Of a stretch of 35,141 nucleotides of DNA, positions 23,442 to 31,761 are shown piece by piece. Source of the stretch: Actinomycetales bacterium. Its GTDB lineage: Bacteria > Actinomycetota > Actinomycetes > Actinomycetales > Dermatophilaceae. A program made the position numbers and the translations under genes. The notes under the pieces are model-generated. The model did no database searches. It was not told the origin of the DNA and was given only the letters and a program-made list of their open reading frames with translations. Numbering within the stretch: position 1 is the first letter of the stretch; each line of letters opens with the position of its first letter. The stretch spans positions 1 to 35,141 of the forward strand of contig JAAYCP010000068.1 of the NCBI GenBank assembly GCA_012729695.1, read 5' to 3'.

Positions 23442-24803
23442 ATGGTGACGCACTCGCGACTTCCCGCCTCGGCACGCAGAGGGTATGCGTTGGGCTCGGT
23501 CGCGACGGGATCCTTCGGCACGGTCCCGGGGCTGCTCCTGCTGCCCTACCTCACCGACCGGCTCGGCATCGCAGCCGGCCTGGCGGGGCTCATCGTCTTC
23601 CTCCCCAAGGCGTGGGACACGATCCTCAACCCGATCGCCGGACGCATCTCCGACCGCTCGTCCCACCCGGACGGGCGCCGACGGCCCTTCCTGCTCACGG
23701 CGGGCACCGCCCTTGCGATCTCGTTCGCCCTGCTCTTCATGGGGCCGTCGAGTCCGCGTGGGCTCGCGGCGACCTGGGTGGTCGTCGCCTTCCTGGCCTG
23801 CGCGACGTTCTACGCGTTCTTCCAGGTTCCGTATGTCGCGATGCCGGCAGAGATGACCGACGACTACGACGAGCGGACCCGACTGATGACGTGGCGGGTG
23901 GCTGTTCTCGCGCTAGCGATCCTCGTCAGCGGCGGGGTATCGCCGGCGATCCGGGACGCCCTGCCTCGCGCGTGGGACTACCGGGCGGTCGGGGTCTTCG
24001 TCGCCCTCCTCATCCTCGGAGGAGCCGTCGGTGCCTGGCGAGGCACCCGAGGCATACCCATGCGGTCGTTCGGCGAAGCAGGCGGCAGCCTGCGTGAGCA
24101 GCTGCGAATCGTGGCGCAGGCCAGGAACTTCCGGCTTCTCCTGCTGACCTTCGTCATCCAGGCGCTCGCCGTGGGGGCCATGCTCGCCGGGGTGGACTAC
24201 GTCGCCCGGGTCCGCCTCGGCGCGACGGGTGTGTCGACGGTGCTCTTCGTCGCCTTCGTCGGGCCGGCCCTGCTCGTCACCCCGCTGTGGCAGCGCTTCG
24301 GGGAGGCCCGAGGGAAGCGCACGGGCTATCTCATCTCGTCCCTCCTCCTCGGCGGAGGTGCGCTCGTCTCGCTGTGGACCATGCGGGTGTCCGTCACCGC
24401 GCTCGCCATCACCGTTGCCGTGGTCGGCGTGGGCTATGCCGGTGCCCAGATGTTCCCGATGGCGATGCTGCCCGACAACGCCGCGGTCGACGCGATGCGC
24501 ACGGGGCAGAACCGCGTCGGTGTCTACACGGGGGTGTGGACGGCGGGAGAGACGTTCGGTCTCGCCCTCGGACCGCTCGTGTATGCCGGGGTGCTCGCCC
24601 TCGGTGGATATGTCTCCTCGACGGACGGCCTTGCCCAGCAACCGGACTCGGCGCTGACTGCCATCGCCTGGGGCTTCGGGCTCGTCCCGGCGGTGCTCAT
24701 CGCCCTGTCGTTCATCACCCTTGCCCGCTACCGTCTCGACCAGCTCGAGGTCGAGGCCGCCCTCGTGGCGGAGGGACAGGAGGAAGGAACCACCCATGCG
24801 TGA
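23442..24803 (+). CDS. GPH-type (MelB-like) MFS sugar:cation symporter
   Basis: A 453-residue membrane protein with about twelve helices. The N-terminal half shows the GPH family hallmarks: [40 protein letters not shown] and YAFFQVPYVAMPAEMTDDYDERTRL. These resemble the cation-site helix and cytoplasmic loop of MelB-like symporters. The second half contains GTRGIPMRSFGEAGGSL and MLPDNAAVDAMRTGQNRVGVYTGVWTAGETFGLALG. The substrate is likely a glycoside or another small organic compound, but the following decarboxylase gene, whose start overlaps this stop by 8 nt, hints at an amine or amino acid link. The ribosome site before the ATG is weak; GTG at 23445 is possible. Confidence 0.88.
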   Translation: MVTHSRLPASARRGYALGSVATGSFGTVPGLLLLPYLTDRLGIAAGLAGLIVFLPKAWDTILNPIAGRISDRSSHPDGRRRPFLLTAGTALAISFALLFMGPSSPRGLAATWVVVAFLACATFYAFFQVPYVAMPAEMTDDYDERTRLMTWRVAVLALAILVSGGVSPAIRDALPRAWDYRAVGVFVALLILGGAVGAWRGTRGIPMRSFGEAGGSLREQLRIVAQARNFRLLLLTFVIQALAVGAMLAGVDYVARVRLGATGVSTVLFVAFVGPALLVTPLWQRFGEARGKRTGYLISSLLLGGGALVSLWTMRVSVTALAITVAVVGVGYAGAQMFPMAMLPDNAAVDAMRTGQNRVGVYTGVWTAGETFGLALGPLVYAGVLALGGYVSSTDGLAQQPDSALTAIAWGFGLVPAVLIALSFITLARYRLDQLEVEAALVAEGQEEGTTHA

Positions 24804-26241
24804 TCTCGACGAGGTGCGGGCCCGGCTCGCCGCTCTGCAGGAGCAGGACCTGCCGACCCACGGGGGGCGGACCCTCGCCTACGTCTACGACTCCGGGCTG
24901 GCCGAGGTCGACCGACTGGGCCGTGAGGCGCTGGCGATGTTCGCCTCGAGCAACGGGCTGGACCCGACGGCGTTCCCGTCGCTGCTGCAGATGGAGAACG
25001 ACGTCGTCACCATGGCGGCGCGACTGCTCGACGGGGAGCAGGCGGTCGGCACCGTCACCTCGGGAGGGACCGAGTCGGTCCTGCTCGCGGTGCTCACGGC
25101 TCGCGACGCGCGTCCGGAGATCGCCGAGCCCCAGATGGTGGTCCCGACGACCATCCACGCCGCGTTCCTCAAGGCGGCGCACTACTTCGGCGTCGAGCCC
25201 GTCCTCGTCGACGTCGACCCCGAGACCTTCCGGGCCGACCCCGAGGCGATGCGCGACGCCGTCACGGACTCCACGGTCCTGCTCGCCGCTTCCGCCCCCT
25301 CCTACGCCCACGGCGTCGTCGATCCGATCCCAGAGATTGCCGCGGTCGCGGCCGAGGCCGGCGTGCGCTGCCACGTCGATGCGTGCATCGGTGGCTGGGT
25401 GCTGCCCTACCTCAGCGCAGTGGACCGGGCCTCCGTCCCTGCGTGGGACTTCTCGGTCCCGGGCGTGACGAGCGTCAGCGTCGACCTGCACAAGTACGCC
25501 TACACCCCCAAGGGCGTCTCCCTGCTGCTCCACCGGACACCGGAGCTGCGGCGTCCGCAGTACTTCGCGGCGGCGAACTGGCCCGGCTACACGATGCTCA
25601 ACTCGACGTTGCAGTCGACGAAGTCCGGGGGCCCGCTGGCTGCGGCCTGGGCGGTCACCCAGGCCATCGGCGAGAGCGGGTATGTGTCCCTCGCCCGGCA
25701 GGCTCGCGCGGGCGCACTCGCGGTCGCTTCCACGGTCGGATCGCAGTGGGAGGACGGGATCCCGCACGTGCGCGTCATCGTCGCGCCGGACTCCACCCTC
25801 GTGGCGCTCGAGACCGACGAGACGTGCGACGTCTTCACGATCGCCGACGAGCTGCTCGCGCGCGGCTGGTTCGCCCAGCCTCAGATGGCCTATCGCGCGA
25901 TGCCCGCGACCCTGCACCTCACGCTGAGCGCGGCCACCGAGCCGCACGTCGAGGAGTTCCTCGGCTCGCTGTTGGAGTCGGTCGCGGCTGCGGTCGAGGC
26001 AGGGCCGATCGAGGTGGACCCCGGCCTGGCCGAGGCAGCGGCAGCGCTGGACCCGCGCACCCTGGACGACGCCGCCTTCGACGGCCTGCTCCAGCTGGCC
26101 GGTCTGGCGGGGGAGGAGGGTCTTGCCCTGCCCGAGCGGATGGCCCCGGTCAACGCGCTGCTCAACGTCGCGCCGGCTCCGCTGCGCGAGGCACTCCTCA
26201 TCGCCTTCCTCGACCGGCTCCAGCGTCCCGACCGGGACTGA
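24796..26241 (+). CDS. PLP-dependent decarboxylase/S1P-lyase-like enzyme
   Basis: A 481-residue group II PLP enzyme. VTSGGTESVLLAVLTAR (88-104) binds the PLP phosphate, His121 is the likely ring-stacking residue, Asp195 (CHVDACIGG) contacts the pyridine nitrogen, and His232-Lys233 (DLHKYAYTPKGVS) carries the Schiff base. The HKYAYTPKG pattern is closer to sphingosine-1-phosphate lyase and actinobacterial relatives than to glutamate or aromatic decarboxylases. It therefore cleaves or decarboxylates an amino compound of unknown identity. About 85 residues at the C-terminus form an extra helical segment (VEAGPIEVDPGLAEAAAALD onward). The ATG has GGAAGGA upstream and overlaps the symporter stop, so the pair is an operon. 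Confidence 0.85.
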   Translation: MRDLDEVRARLAALQEQDLPTHGGRTLAYVYDSGLAEVDRLGREALAMFASSNGLDPTAFPSLLQMENDVVTMAARLLDGEQAVGTVTSGGTESVLLAVLTARDARPEIAEPQMVVPTTIHAAFLKAAHYFGVEPVLVDVDPETFRADPEAMRDAVTDSTVLLAASAPSYAHGVVDPIPEIAAVAAEAGVRCHVDACIGGWVLPYLSAVDRASVPAWDFSVPGVTSVSVDLHKYAYTPKGVSLLLHRTPELRRPQYFAAANWPGYTMLNSTLQSTKSGGPLAAAWAVTQAIGESGYVSLARQARAGALAVASTVGSQWEDGIPHVRVIVAPDSTLVALETDETCDVFTIADELLARGWFAQPQMAYRAMPATLHLTLSAATEPHVEEFLGSLLESVAAAVEAGPIEVDPGLAEAAAALDPRTLDDAAFDGLLQLAGLAGEEGLALPERMAPVNALLNVAPAPLREALLIAFLDRLQRPDRD

Positions 26242-26304
26242 CGTCCACCGGAGACCGCGGTCCAGAACGTGACAATAGGAACGTTCTTGTACGGACACCG
26301 GGCG

Positions 26305-26647
26305 GTGTGGGTGTGTCTTCGTGCGGTGGAGTGCGCGCGGGCTCTCCCGCAGTGCAGGGGCACCACGTATGGGTGGGTGTCCGTGCCGTGGGGTGCGCGC
26401 GGGCTCTCCCGTTGTGCGGGGGAATCACGTATGGGTGTGTCTTCGTGCGGTGGGGTGCGCGCTCGTGCTCCCCCAGCCCAAGGGCACCGACTGCGGGTGT
26501 GTCTTCGTGCGGTGGGGTGCGCGCTCATGCTCCCGTTGTGCGGGGGAATCACGTATGGGTGGGTGTCCGTGCGGTGGGGTGCGCGCGCGTGCTCCCGTTG
26601 TGCAGGGGCACCGCGTGTGGGTGTGTTCCCGCGCGGTGAAGTGCGCG
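26305..26647. repeat. 62-bp tandem repeat array, left part (units 1-5 and part of 6)
   Basis: Units start at 26305, 26367, 26429, 26491, 26553 and 26615, each exactly 62 bp; unit 6 is cut after 33 bp by the insertion element. Each unit has three blocks: a start GTrTGGGTGkGTsyyCGTGC, a middle GGTGGGGTGCGCGC, and an end in one of two alternative forms, CGTTGTGC(A/G)GGGG(A/C)... or CCCAGCCCAAGGGCACC. The end block can fold (GTGCTCC with GGGGCAC). Because 62 is not a multiple of 3, the array is not coding. It sits beyond the stop of the decarboxylase gene; 26242-26304 holds only the palindrome GACCGCGGTC (26253-26262). Confidence 0.93.
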
Positions 26648-26707
26648 TGTCGCGCGTCAAGATTCTTGGCAGGGCTGTTGTGTCAGTCCTGAAGGAGAGT
26701 CCAAGTC

Positions 26708-27025
26708 ATGGGAAGACCACCGTCGATTCCGGCTGAGAAGGAGATCCGGATCGTGTTGAGCGTGTTGGCCGGCGAGGTGTCGATCGCCGAGGCAGCGCGC
26801 AAGGAGAAGATCAGCGAGCAGTCCATCGGGCGCTGGAAGGCCGAGTTCCTCGAGGCCGGGAAGACCGCACTGGTGGCGGGAAGGGCCGGGCCCTCGACGC
26901 GGGAGGAGCAGTTGGAGGCCGAGGTCGCCGACCTGACCCAGGCGCTGGGTGAGGCCGCGGTCGAGTTGCGGGTGTGGAAGAAGTCCGCGGAGGGCCGGCT
27001 GGGCCCTTCGAGGACCTCGAGGTGA
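26708..27025 (+). CDS. IS3-type transposase OrfA
   Basis: A 105-residue DNA-binding protein. A helix-turn-helix covers about residues 15-50 (EIRIVLSVLAGEVSIAEAARKEKISEQSIGRWKAEFLEAG), followed by a coiled-coil or leucine-rich helix (EEQLEAEVADLTQALGEAAVELRVWKK) that in IS3 elements mediates multimerisation with OrfAB. The ATG has GAAGGAG (26691-26697) upstream. The stop TGA overlaps the GTG of orfB (GTGA), so orfB could be made by coupling rather than by the frameshifting usual in IS3. Confidence 0.87.
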   Translation: MGRPPSIPAEKEIRIVLSVLAGEVSIAEAARKEKISEQSIGRWKAEFLEAGKTALVAGRAGPSTREEQLEAEVADLTQALGEAAVELRVWKKSAEGRLGPSRTSR

Positions 27026-27973
27026 TCCGCATCGAGGCGGGCATGTCGACCACGAGGTTCTGCCAGTTGATCGACATGCCCGAGCGGACCTGGCGCCGCT
27101 GGCAGGCCAGGGCCCGTGCGGGTGCGCCGGCGAAGGGTCCCTGGCCGAGGCCGGCGCGAGTGTCCGCAACAGGGCTGGTCCGCCAGCATGCGCTGGAACA
27201 CCCAGCCTGGGGACATCGCAAGATCTGGGCGATGGTGCGCCACGAGGGCCACGTCGTGTCCGAGGCGACGGTGCTGCGGATTCTGCGCGACCAGGGCCTG
27301 ATCCTGCCCGCGCACTATCAGCGCGAACGCCGCCAGCTGGCCCAGCGCCGCAAGGCAGCGTTCGCGACCCAGCCGACCGGAGCGAACCAGGTCTGGCAGC
27401 TGGACTTCTCCGAGTTGTCAGACCACCACCGGCGGCACCTGGCGGCTGGCCGGCTGCCGAGACTACTGGAGCAAGTACGAGCATCCCTTCCACATCTCAC
27501 CGACCGCGAACCAGCACGACGCGATCGACGCGATCGAACTCGCGTTGGCCGACTACGAGGCGATGTTCGGCCACCCCATGGTCGATGCCTGCCAGGTCGA
27601 TGTGGAGACCGGCGAGCTGCTGCCGGTGGTCACCATCGTCACCGACAACGGCGGCCCGTTCCGCTCATTCCGGTTCGAGGCGTTCATCGAACTGCACCCC
27701 GAGCTGGCGCACGTGCGCACCCGGGTGAAGACACCCGGACAGAACGGCTCCCGCGAACGGGGGTTCGGCACCCTGAAGTACGAACGGCTCTACATCGACG
27801 AGATCGACGACGCCCTCATGCTCGCCAAGCAGGCCGAGGAATACCGCATCGAGTACAACCAGATCAGGCCGCACGAAGCGCTGGCTTGGAACCGGCCCAA
27901 GGAGGTGCACCTGGGCCTGGCTGACCTCACCATCCCGACATTTCAAACCAAGAAAATCCTGCCAACTACTTGA
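27022..27973 (+). pseudogene. IS3-type transposase OrfB, frameshifted
   Basis: The gene starts at GTG 27022 and encodes a helix-turn-helix-like N-terminus (MSTTRFCQLIDMPERTWRRWQ), an HTH_21-like segment (HPAWGHRKIWAMVRHEG) and the start of the integrase core at QVWQLDFSE, which holds the first catalytic Asp. Around 27412-27424 the reading frame shifts by one base. The continuation is in the next frame: TTTGGTW, RDYWSKYEHPFHISPTANQHD, then VTDNGGPF with the second Asp and GQNGSRERGFGTLKYERLY with the Glu, ending at the TGA of 27971-27973. One extra base near TCAG would explain it. No A-rich slippery site is present, so I read it as an inactivating mutation or an assembly error. Confidence 0.82.
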
Positions 27974-27986
27974 CGCGGGACACGCG

Positions 27987-28175
27987 CTCGTCCTCCCGTT
28001 GGGCAGGGGCACCGCGTGTGGGTGGGTGTCCGTGCGTTGAGGCGCGCGCTCGTGCTCCCACAGCCCAAGGGCACCGCGTGTGGATGGGTGTCCGTGCGGT
28101 GGAGTGCACGCTAGCGCTCCCGTTGCGCGAGGATGCCGGCGGTGGGTGCTTCCTCGCGCCGTCGAGTGCGGCGCT
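27987..28175. repeat. 62-bp tandem repeat array, right part (rest of unit 6, units 7-8, decayed 9)
   Basis: The remaining 29 bp of unit 6 (27987-28015) complete the 33 bp left of the insertion to 62 bp. Unit 7 is 28016-28077 and unit 8 is 28078-28139, the latter with more substitutions. A decayed partial copy (CGGTGGGTGCTTCCTCGCGCC and following) runs to about 28175. The array ends just before the stop codon of the MFS gene on the minus strand, so it fills the space between two convergent genes. Confidence 0.88.
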
Positions 28176-28192
28176 GACGGCCACAGGGCCCC

Positions 28193-29404
28193 TCAGGCCT
28201 GGACCCGCCGTCCGCGGCCGAGTCCGAGCCGCTGGTCGAGGCGCCGCGTCCAGTAGGCAACCCAGCCGGTGCCGGCGACGCCGAGGACGCCGAGGATGAG
28301 GGCCGCTCCGGCCAAGGGCACGACGGCGGCCAGGGCGCTCAGCAGGACCGGGGAGCTCGCCATGCCGATGTCGCCGCACAGTCGCATCCCACCAAGGAAC
28401 TGGGCGCGCGACTCGGTGGGAGCCGTGTCGGCGCCCATCGTCATCACCACGCCGGAGCCGAACCCGTTGCCGGCGGCGAGCAGGATCATCACGGCAGTCA
28501 CCGAGACGACGCCGTGGGCGAGAGGGACGAGGAGACAGGCGAGGGCTGCGCTGGCCGCAACCGGGACCGCGCTCAGGGTCCGGCCGAAGCGGTCCATGAT
28601 CCAGCCGCCGGGGTAGACCAGGAGAAGCTCGACCCCTCCGGCCACCGCGAAGATGAGGGACGTGGTGCTCGCGGAGATACCGACGTGCTCGGCCCACAGC
28701 GGTAGCAACGAGGTGCGCACCGCCCGGGACGAGCCGAGCACCGCGATGGCGACGCCGATGGTGAGCATCGCCCGCCGGTGCCGCCACAGCACGGACAGCA
28801 CCGACGCATGCCCGTCCTCCCCGGCGGCGAGGCGGTGCTCCGCCCCGAGGTCCGGCATCGTGAGGGCGAGGACTGCCGCTGTGAGCGAGAGGATCGCGGC
28901 GAGCACGAAGACCCCACTGATGCCGGTGAGCGAGATGATCCCGGCACCGATGAGCGGCCCGGCGAAGAGGCCGACGCGGTGAGCGCCGCCCAGGAGCGAC
29001 AGTGCGCGGGCACGGAGGTGGAACGGGACGGCGTCGATCATGAAGCCTTGGCGGGCGATGAGGAAGACCGTCCACATCAGCCCGCTCGCGACGACTGCGG
29101 CACCGAGCCAGAACACCGTCGGCGTGACGGCGGCAGCGGCCATGGCGATCGCGTCGAGGATGCCGGCGACCACGAGCGCGCGTCGCTCGCCGATCCGCGC
29201 AATGACCGCGGCTGCGGGGAGGGACCCGGCGAGCATGCCCACGCTCGTGAGGGCGACGATCATTGCGGCCACGGCGACACTGGCGCCGAGCTCGCGGGCC
29301 CGCAGGGCGAGCACCGGCAGCATCGCGCCGTGACCGAGGGCGTTGGCCAGGGTCGGGCCGAAGGCGGGGAGGGCGACATCGCGGAAGCGGAACTCTCGCG
29401 ACAT
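28193..29404 (-). CDS. Major facilitator superfamily transporter
   Basis: A 403-residue, roughly twelve-helix transporter. Typical MFS features are the first cytoplasmic loop AVIARIGERRALVVAGI after helix 2, GLMWTVFLIARQGFMIDAVPFHLRARALSLLGGAHRVG across helices 4-5, and the matching loop PGGWIMDRFGRTLSAVPVA in the second half. The pattern resembles drug or metabolite exporters, but the substrate is unknown. ATG 29404 has GAGGAG 8 nt upstream and starts close to helix 1. ATG 29455, with AAAGGA upstream, would add 17 residues and cannot be excluded. It is transcribed away from the glycosyltransferase gene. Confidence 0.87.
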   Translation of the reverse strand: MSREFRFRDVALPAFGPTLANALGHGAMLPVLALRARELGASVAVAAMIVALTSVGMLAGSLPAAAVIARIGERRALVVAGILDAIAMAAAAVTPTVFWLGAAVVASGLMWTVFLIARQGFMIDAVPFHLRARALSLLGGAHRVGLFAGPLIGAGIISLTGISGVFVLAAILSLTAAVLALTMPDLGAEHRLAAGEDGHASVLSVLWRHRRAMLTIGVAIAVLGSSRAVRTSLLPLWAEHVGISASTTSLIFAVAGGVELLLVYPGGWIMDRFGRTLSAVPVAASAALACLLVPLAHGVVSVTAVMILLAAGNGFGSGVVMTMGADTAPTESRAQFLGGMRLCGDIGMASSPVLLSALAAVVPLAGAALILGVLGVAGTGWVAYWTRRLDQRLGLGRGRRVQA

Positions 29405-29593
29405 CGACGGATCTCCTCGGTCTTGGCTGCCCGATGACTCTAGGACGTGTGACATCCCCTGTCCTTTCCGTGTCCGCTCCAGGGGCTGTCCGTGTTGTCC
29501 GTGTGTCCCGACACCGTCCCGCGGGCTAAGGTGCAGGAGGGCTACCTCGCACCCGGGCGGAAACTTTGACAGGCGTGACAAGGATTGGCGGTA

Positions 29594-31735
29594 GTGAGCT
29601 TCGTGGACTCAACGATGTCGTCCGGGCCTTCCTCAGGGACCGCCGACTCCCTCGCGAACAAGCATGCTCTCTACCTCTCCTGGGACCTTCGCGGGGATCA
29701 CCACGCCGCGGTGCGTCCGACAGCGGACGAGTTGGTCGACCACGGCTGGGAGGTCACGGTCGTCGCGGGGAGCGACGAGGCGTCAGGTGGCTCGCCCGGC
29801 GGCGATGGGGCGACGTGGTTCGGCCCCGATGTGCGGCTGGTGACAGTGCCGAGCGACCTGTCCTCGCGTGGGGGAGCCCTGCTCGATGCGGTGGTCCGCC
29901 TGCACGAGACACACCCCATCACCCTGATGGTCGCGGGAGGCGGCCCGGCCTCGGGTATCAGGGCAGCTCAGCACCTCTGGGACAAGGAGCGGGTCCCGTT
30001 CGTGCTCGATCTCCACGACTCAGCGGCCATCCTGCGGTTCACGCGGGACGGGGAGGGCACTGACGGCTCCGCAGTCACAGGCACCGCGGCCGAACTGCTT
30101 GCCGAGGCGATCGAGGTGTGGTTCCCGGACGACACCAGCCGGGAGGCTTGCGAGGCGGCCTGCCCGTCGGTCGTGAGCAAGTCACGGGTGGTCACGCCGG
30201 CCTTGAAGCAGCCCGTTGGCGCGGCAGAGGCACGAGGGGGACTTCGAGCTGCCGTTGCCGACCTGGGCCCGCGAGTCGAGTCCGCCCACACCATGCAACG
30301 GCTGCTGCAGGAGCGGGGAGCCTCCGCGCCTGCGGAGGTCACGGTCTTCGAGGTTCCTTCCCCGAGTACCCGCACGGTTCGCATGATGGACACCCTTCGG
30401 GCGGCGGGGGTGGTGACGAAGGCCGTCCACTGGGGCGCCAAGACGGAACTGGTCCAGGGGCTCGGGTTCCGGAGCATCACGTTCGTGAACCGCAAGTACA
30501 GCCTCTACTCCCAGGTTCGCGCTCACCTCGCCGAGGTGGCGAGCGCTGAGCCGGGTACCGAGGAGGGTAGGCTCCGCGACCTCTACCAGGCGATGCTCGA
30601 TATCCCGGTGCCGGCGACCCGTGACATCTGGCAGGACCTGAAGATCTGGTCGCAGGACTGGTTCGATGTCGCCCGGCTGTTCGCCCGGTACCCGAGCCCG
30701 GTGTTCTGGGCTGCTGACCTCAACGCACTTCCCCCAGCCGTCTGGGCGAAGCATGCCGTGCCGGGCACTCGGGTCATCTTCGACGCTCATGAGTTGTTCA
30801 CGGAGCTGGACTACCTCGACCCGACCCAGCGCGCGGAATGGGAGGACATTGCCCAGCACTTCCTTCCCGAGGTCGACCTCGTCATCACCGTGGGGAAGGG
30901 GATCGCCGGCGAGCTCGCCAAGAGATACGGGTTGCCGCGTGTCGAGGTGGTCGAGAGCCTCTCTCTGCCAACCCGATACCCACGCTCGGACGTACGGCGC
31001 GTGGTGGGGGTTGCCGAAGGCACACCACTCGTTGTGCACGTCGGGAACGTGTCCGGCAACCGCAACCCTCTCCTGGCCGTCCAGCTCCTCCAGCGAGACC
31101 CGCGGGTGCACTTCGCCTTCGTCGGTGTGGTGAAGGGAACCATGGCCGACACCCTGAGTAGAGCGGCTGAGGACGCGGGAGTACTGGACCGGCTTCACCT
31201 GGTGGGTAGCGTGCCCATGGAGGAGCTGCAGCACTTCCTGTCGACCGCTGACGTGTCGGCCATCCTCTACTCACCCCGAACCTCCGAGAACCTCCGGCTG
31301 GCGATGCCCAACAAGCTCTTCGACGCCCTCGGCGCCGGTGTGCCTTGCGTCGCTGCCGCCGGGACTGCGGCCGCGGAGTACCTCGAGCACGAGGGGCTCG
31401 GCCATGAGTTCGCCGACGGCGACCCAGGAAGTCTGGCGGCAGCGATCGAGACGGTTCTCGCGGACACCACCCTTCATGATCGGGTACGGCAGTCTGCCCC
31501 GCGCTTCCTCTGGCCCGCGATCGAGCCCCGACTGCTGGAGCTCGTCGCTGATGAGCTGGCCGCCGCCCACTTCTCGGGCTCGACACACCGCCCGCCGGCC
31601 CTGGTGTCGAGCGGTCCCCAGACTCAGACGCGGAAGGCATCGGGCTCGTACTCATGGCGAAGCGCCCCCATGAAGCGTGCGCAGAGGGCGCTCGCCTGGC
31701 GCCTGCGTCGACTGGCGCTCAGGCTCGAGCGCTGA
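29594..31735 (+). CDS. Large glycosyltransferase (GT-B, family 4-like)
   Basis: A 713-residue soluble protein. Residues of about 25-190 resemble the N-terminal half of a GT-B glycosyltransferase (ALYLSWDLRGDHHAAVRP; VPFVLDLHDSAA). Residues of about 245-700 then make a second, more complete GT-B unit: VFWAADLNALPPAVW and VIFDAHELFTELDY in its first lobe, LVVHVGNVSGNRNP, the UDP-sugar region FLSTADVSAILYSP and ENLRLAMPNKLFDALGAGVPCVAA in the second. The Glu and the PNKLFD motif are typical of GT4. It probably adds sugar to a cell-wall polymer or lipid. GTG 29594 was chosen because AAGGA sits 9 nt upstream; TTG 29585 would overlap that site. The C-terminus is basic and may bind the membrane. Confidence 0.82.
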   Translation: MSFVDSTMSSGPSSGTADSLANKHALYLSWDLRGDHHAAVRPTADELVDHGWEVTVVAGSDEASGGSPGGDGATWFGPDVRLVTVPSDLSSRGGALLDAVVRLHETHPITLMVAGGGPASGIRAAQHLWDKERVPFVLDLHDSAAILRFTRDGEGTDGSAVTGTAAELLAEAIEVWFPDDTSREACEAACPSVVSKSRVVTPALKQPVGAAEARGGLRAAVADLGPRVESAHTMQRLLQERGASAPAEVTVFEVPSPSTRTVRMMDTLRAAGVVTKAVHWGAKTELVQGLGFRSITFVNRKYSLYSQVRAHLAEVASAEPGTEEGRLRDLYQAMLDIPVPATRDIWQDLKIWSQDWFDVARLFARYPSPVFWAADLNALPPAVWAKHAVPGTRVIFDAHELFTELDYLDPTQRAEWEDIAQHFLPEVDLVITVGKGIAGELAKRYGLPRVEVVESLSLPTRYPRSDVRRVVGVAEGTPLVVHVGNVSGNRNPLLAVQLLQRDPRVHFAFVGVVKGTMADTLSRAAEDAGVLDRLHLVGSVPMEELQHFLSTADVSAILYSPRTSENLRLAMPNKLFDALGAGVPCVAAAGTAAAEYLEHEGLGHEFADGDPGSLAAAIETVLADTTLHDRVRQSAPRFLWPAIEPRLLELVADELAAAHFSGSTHRPPALVSSGPQTQTRKASGSYSWRSAPMKRAQRALAWRLRRLALRLER

Positions 31736-31761
31736 GCCGGTGGTCTGGGTACCTTGGTGCG

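Larger units (their letters stand above)
26648..27982 (+). mobile_element. IS3-family-type insertion sequence, 1335 bp, with 4-bp target duplication
   Basis: The ends are TGTCGCGCGTCAAG (26648-26661) and CTTGACGCGGGACA (27969-27982), inverted repeats with one mismatch in 14, starting TG and ending CA. A second inner matching block, TTGGCAGG (26666-26673) and CCTGCCAA (27958-27965), extends the terminal repeats. CGCG flanks both ends (26644-26647, 27983-27986). The element carries a helix-turn-helix orfA and an integrase-type orfB with a DDE triad, the IS3 arrangement. Deleting the element and one CGCG copy restores an exact 62-bp repeat unit, which fixes the boundaries. Confidence 0.9.

Noticed and set aside
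25890..26660. Long open frames across the repeat array, on both strands
   Set aside because: The 62-bp period is not a multiple of 3, the translations are only Arg/Pro/His/Thr repeats, and they overlap the real decarboxylase gene.
27022..27973. Programmed frameshifting within orfB
   Set aside because: IS3 frameshifts occur at the orfA/orfB junction on A-rich heptamers; this site is within the catalytic core and lacks one.
26305..28139. CRISPR array
   Set aside because: The repeats are 62 bp, directly adjacent, without unique spacers, and no cas genes are present.
29487..29514. Tandem TGTCCGTGT repeat and the GTGTC-CC-GACAC dyad between the MFS and glycosyltransferase genes
   Set aside because: Short and low in complexity, with no convincing promoter next to it; not enough to call an operator.
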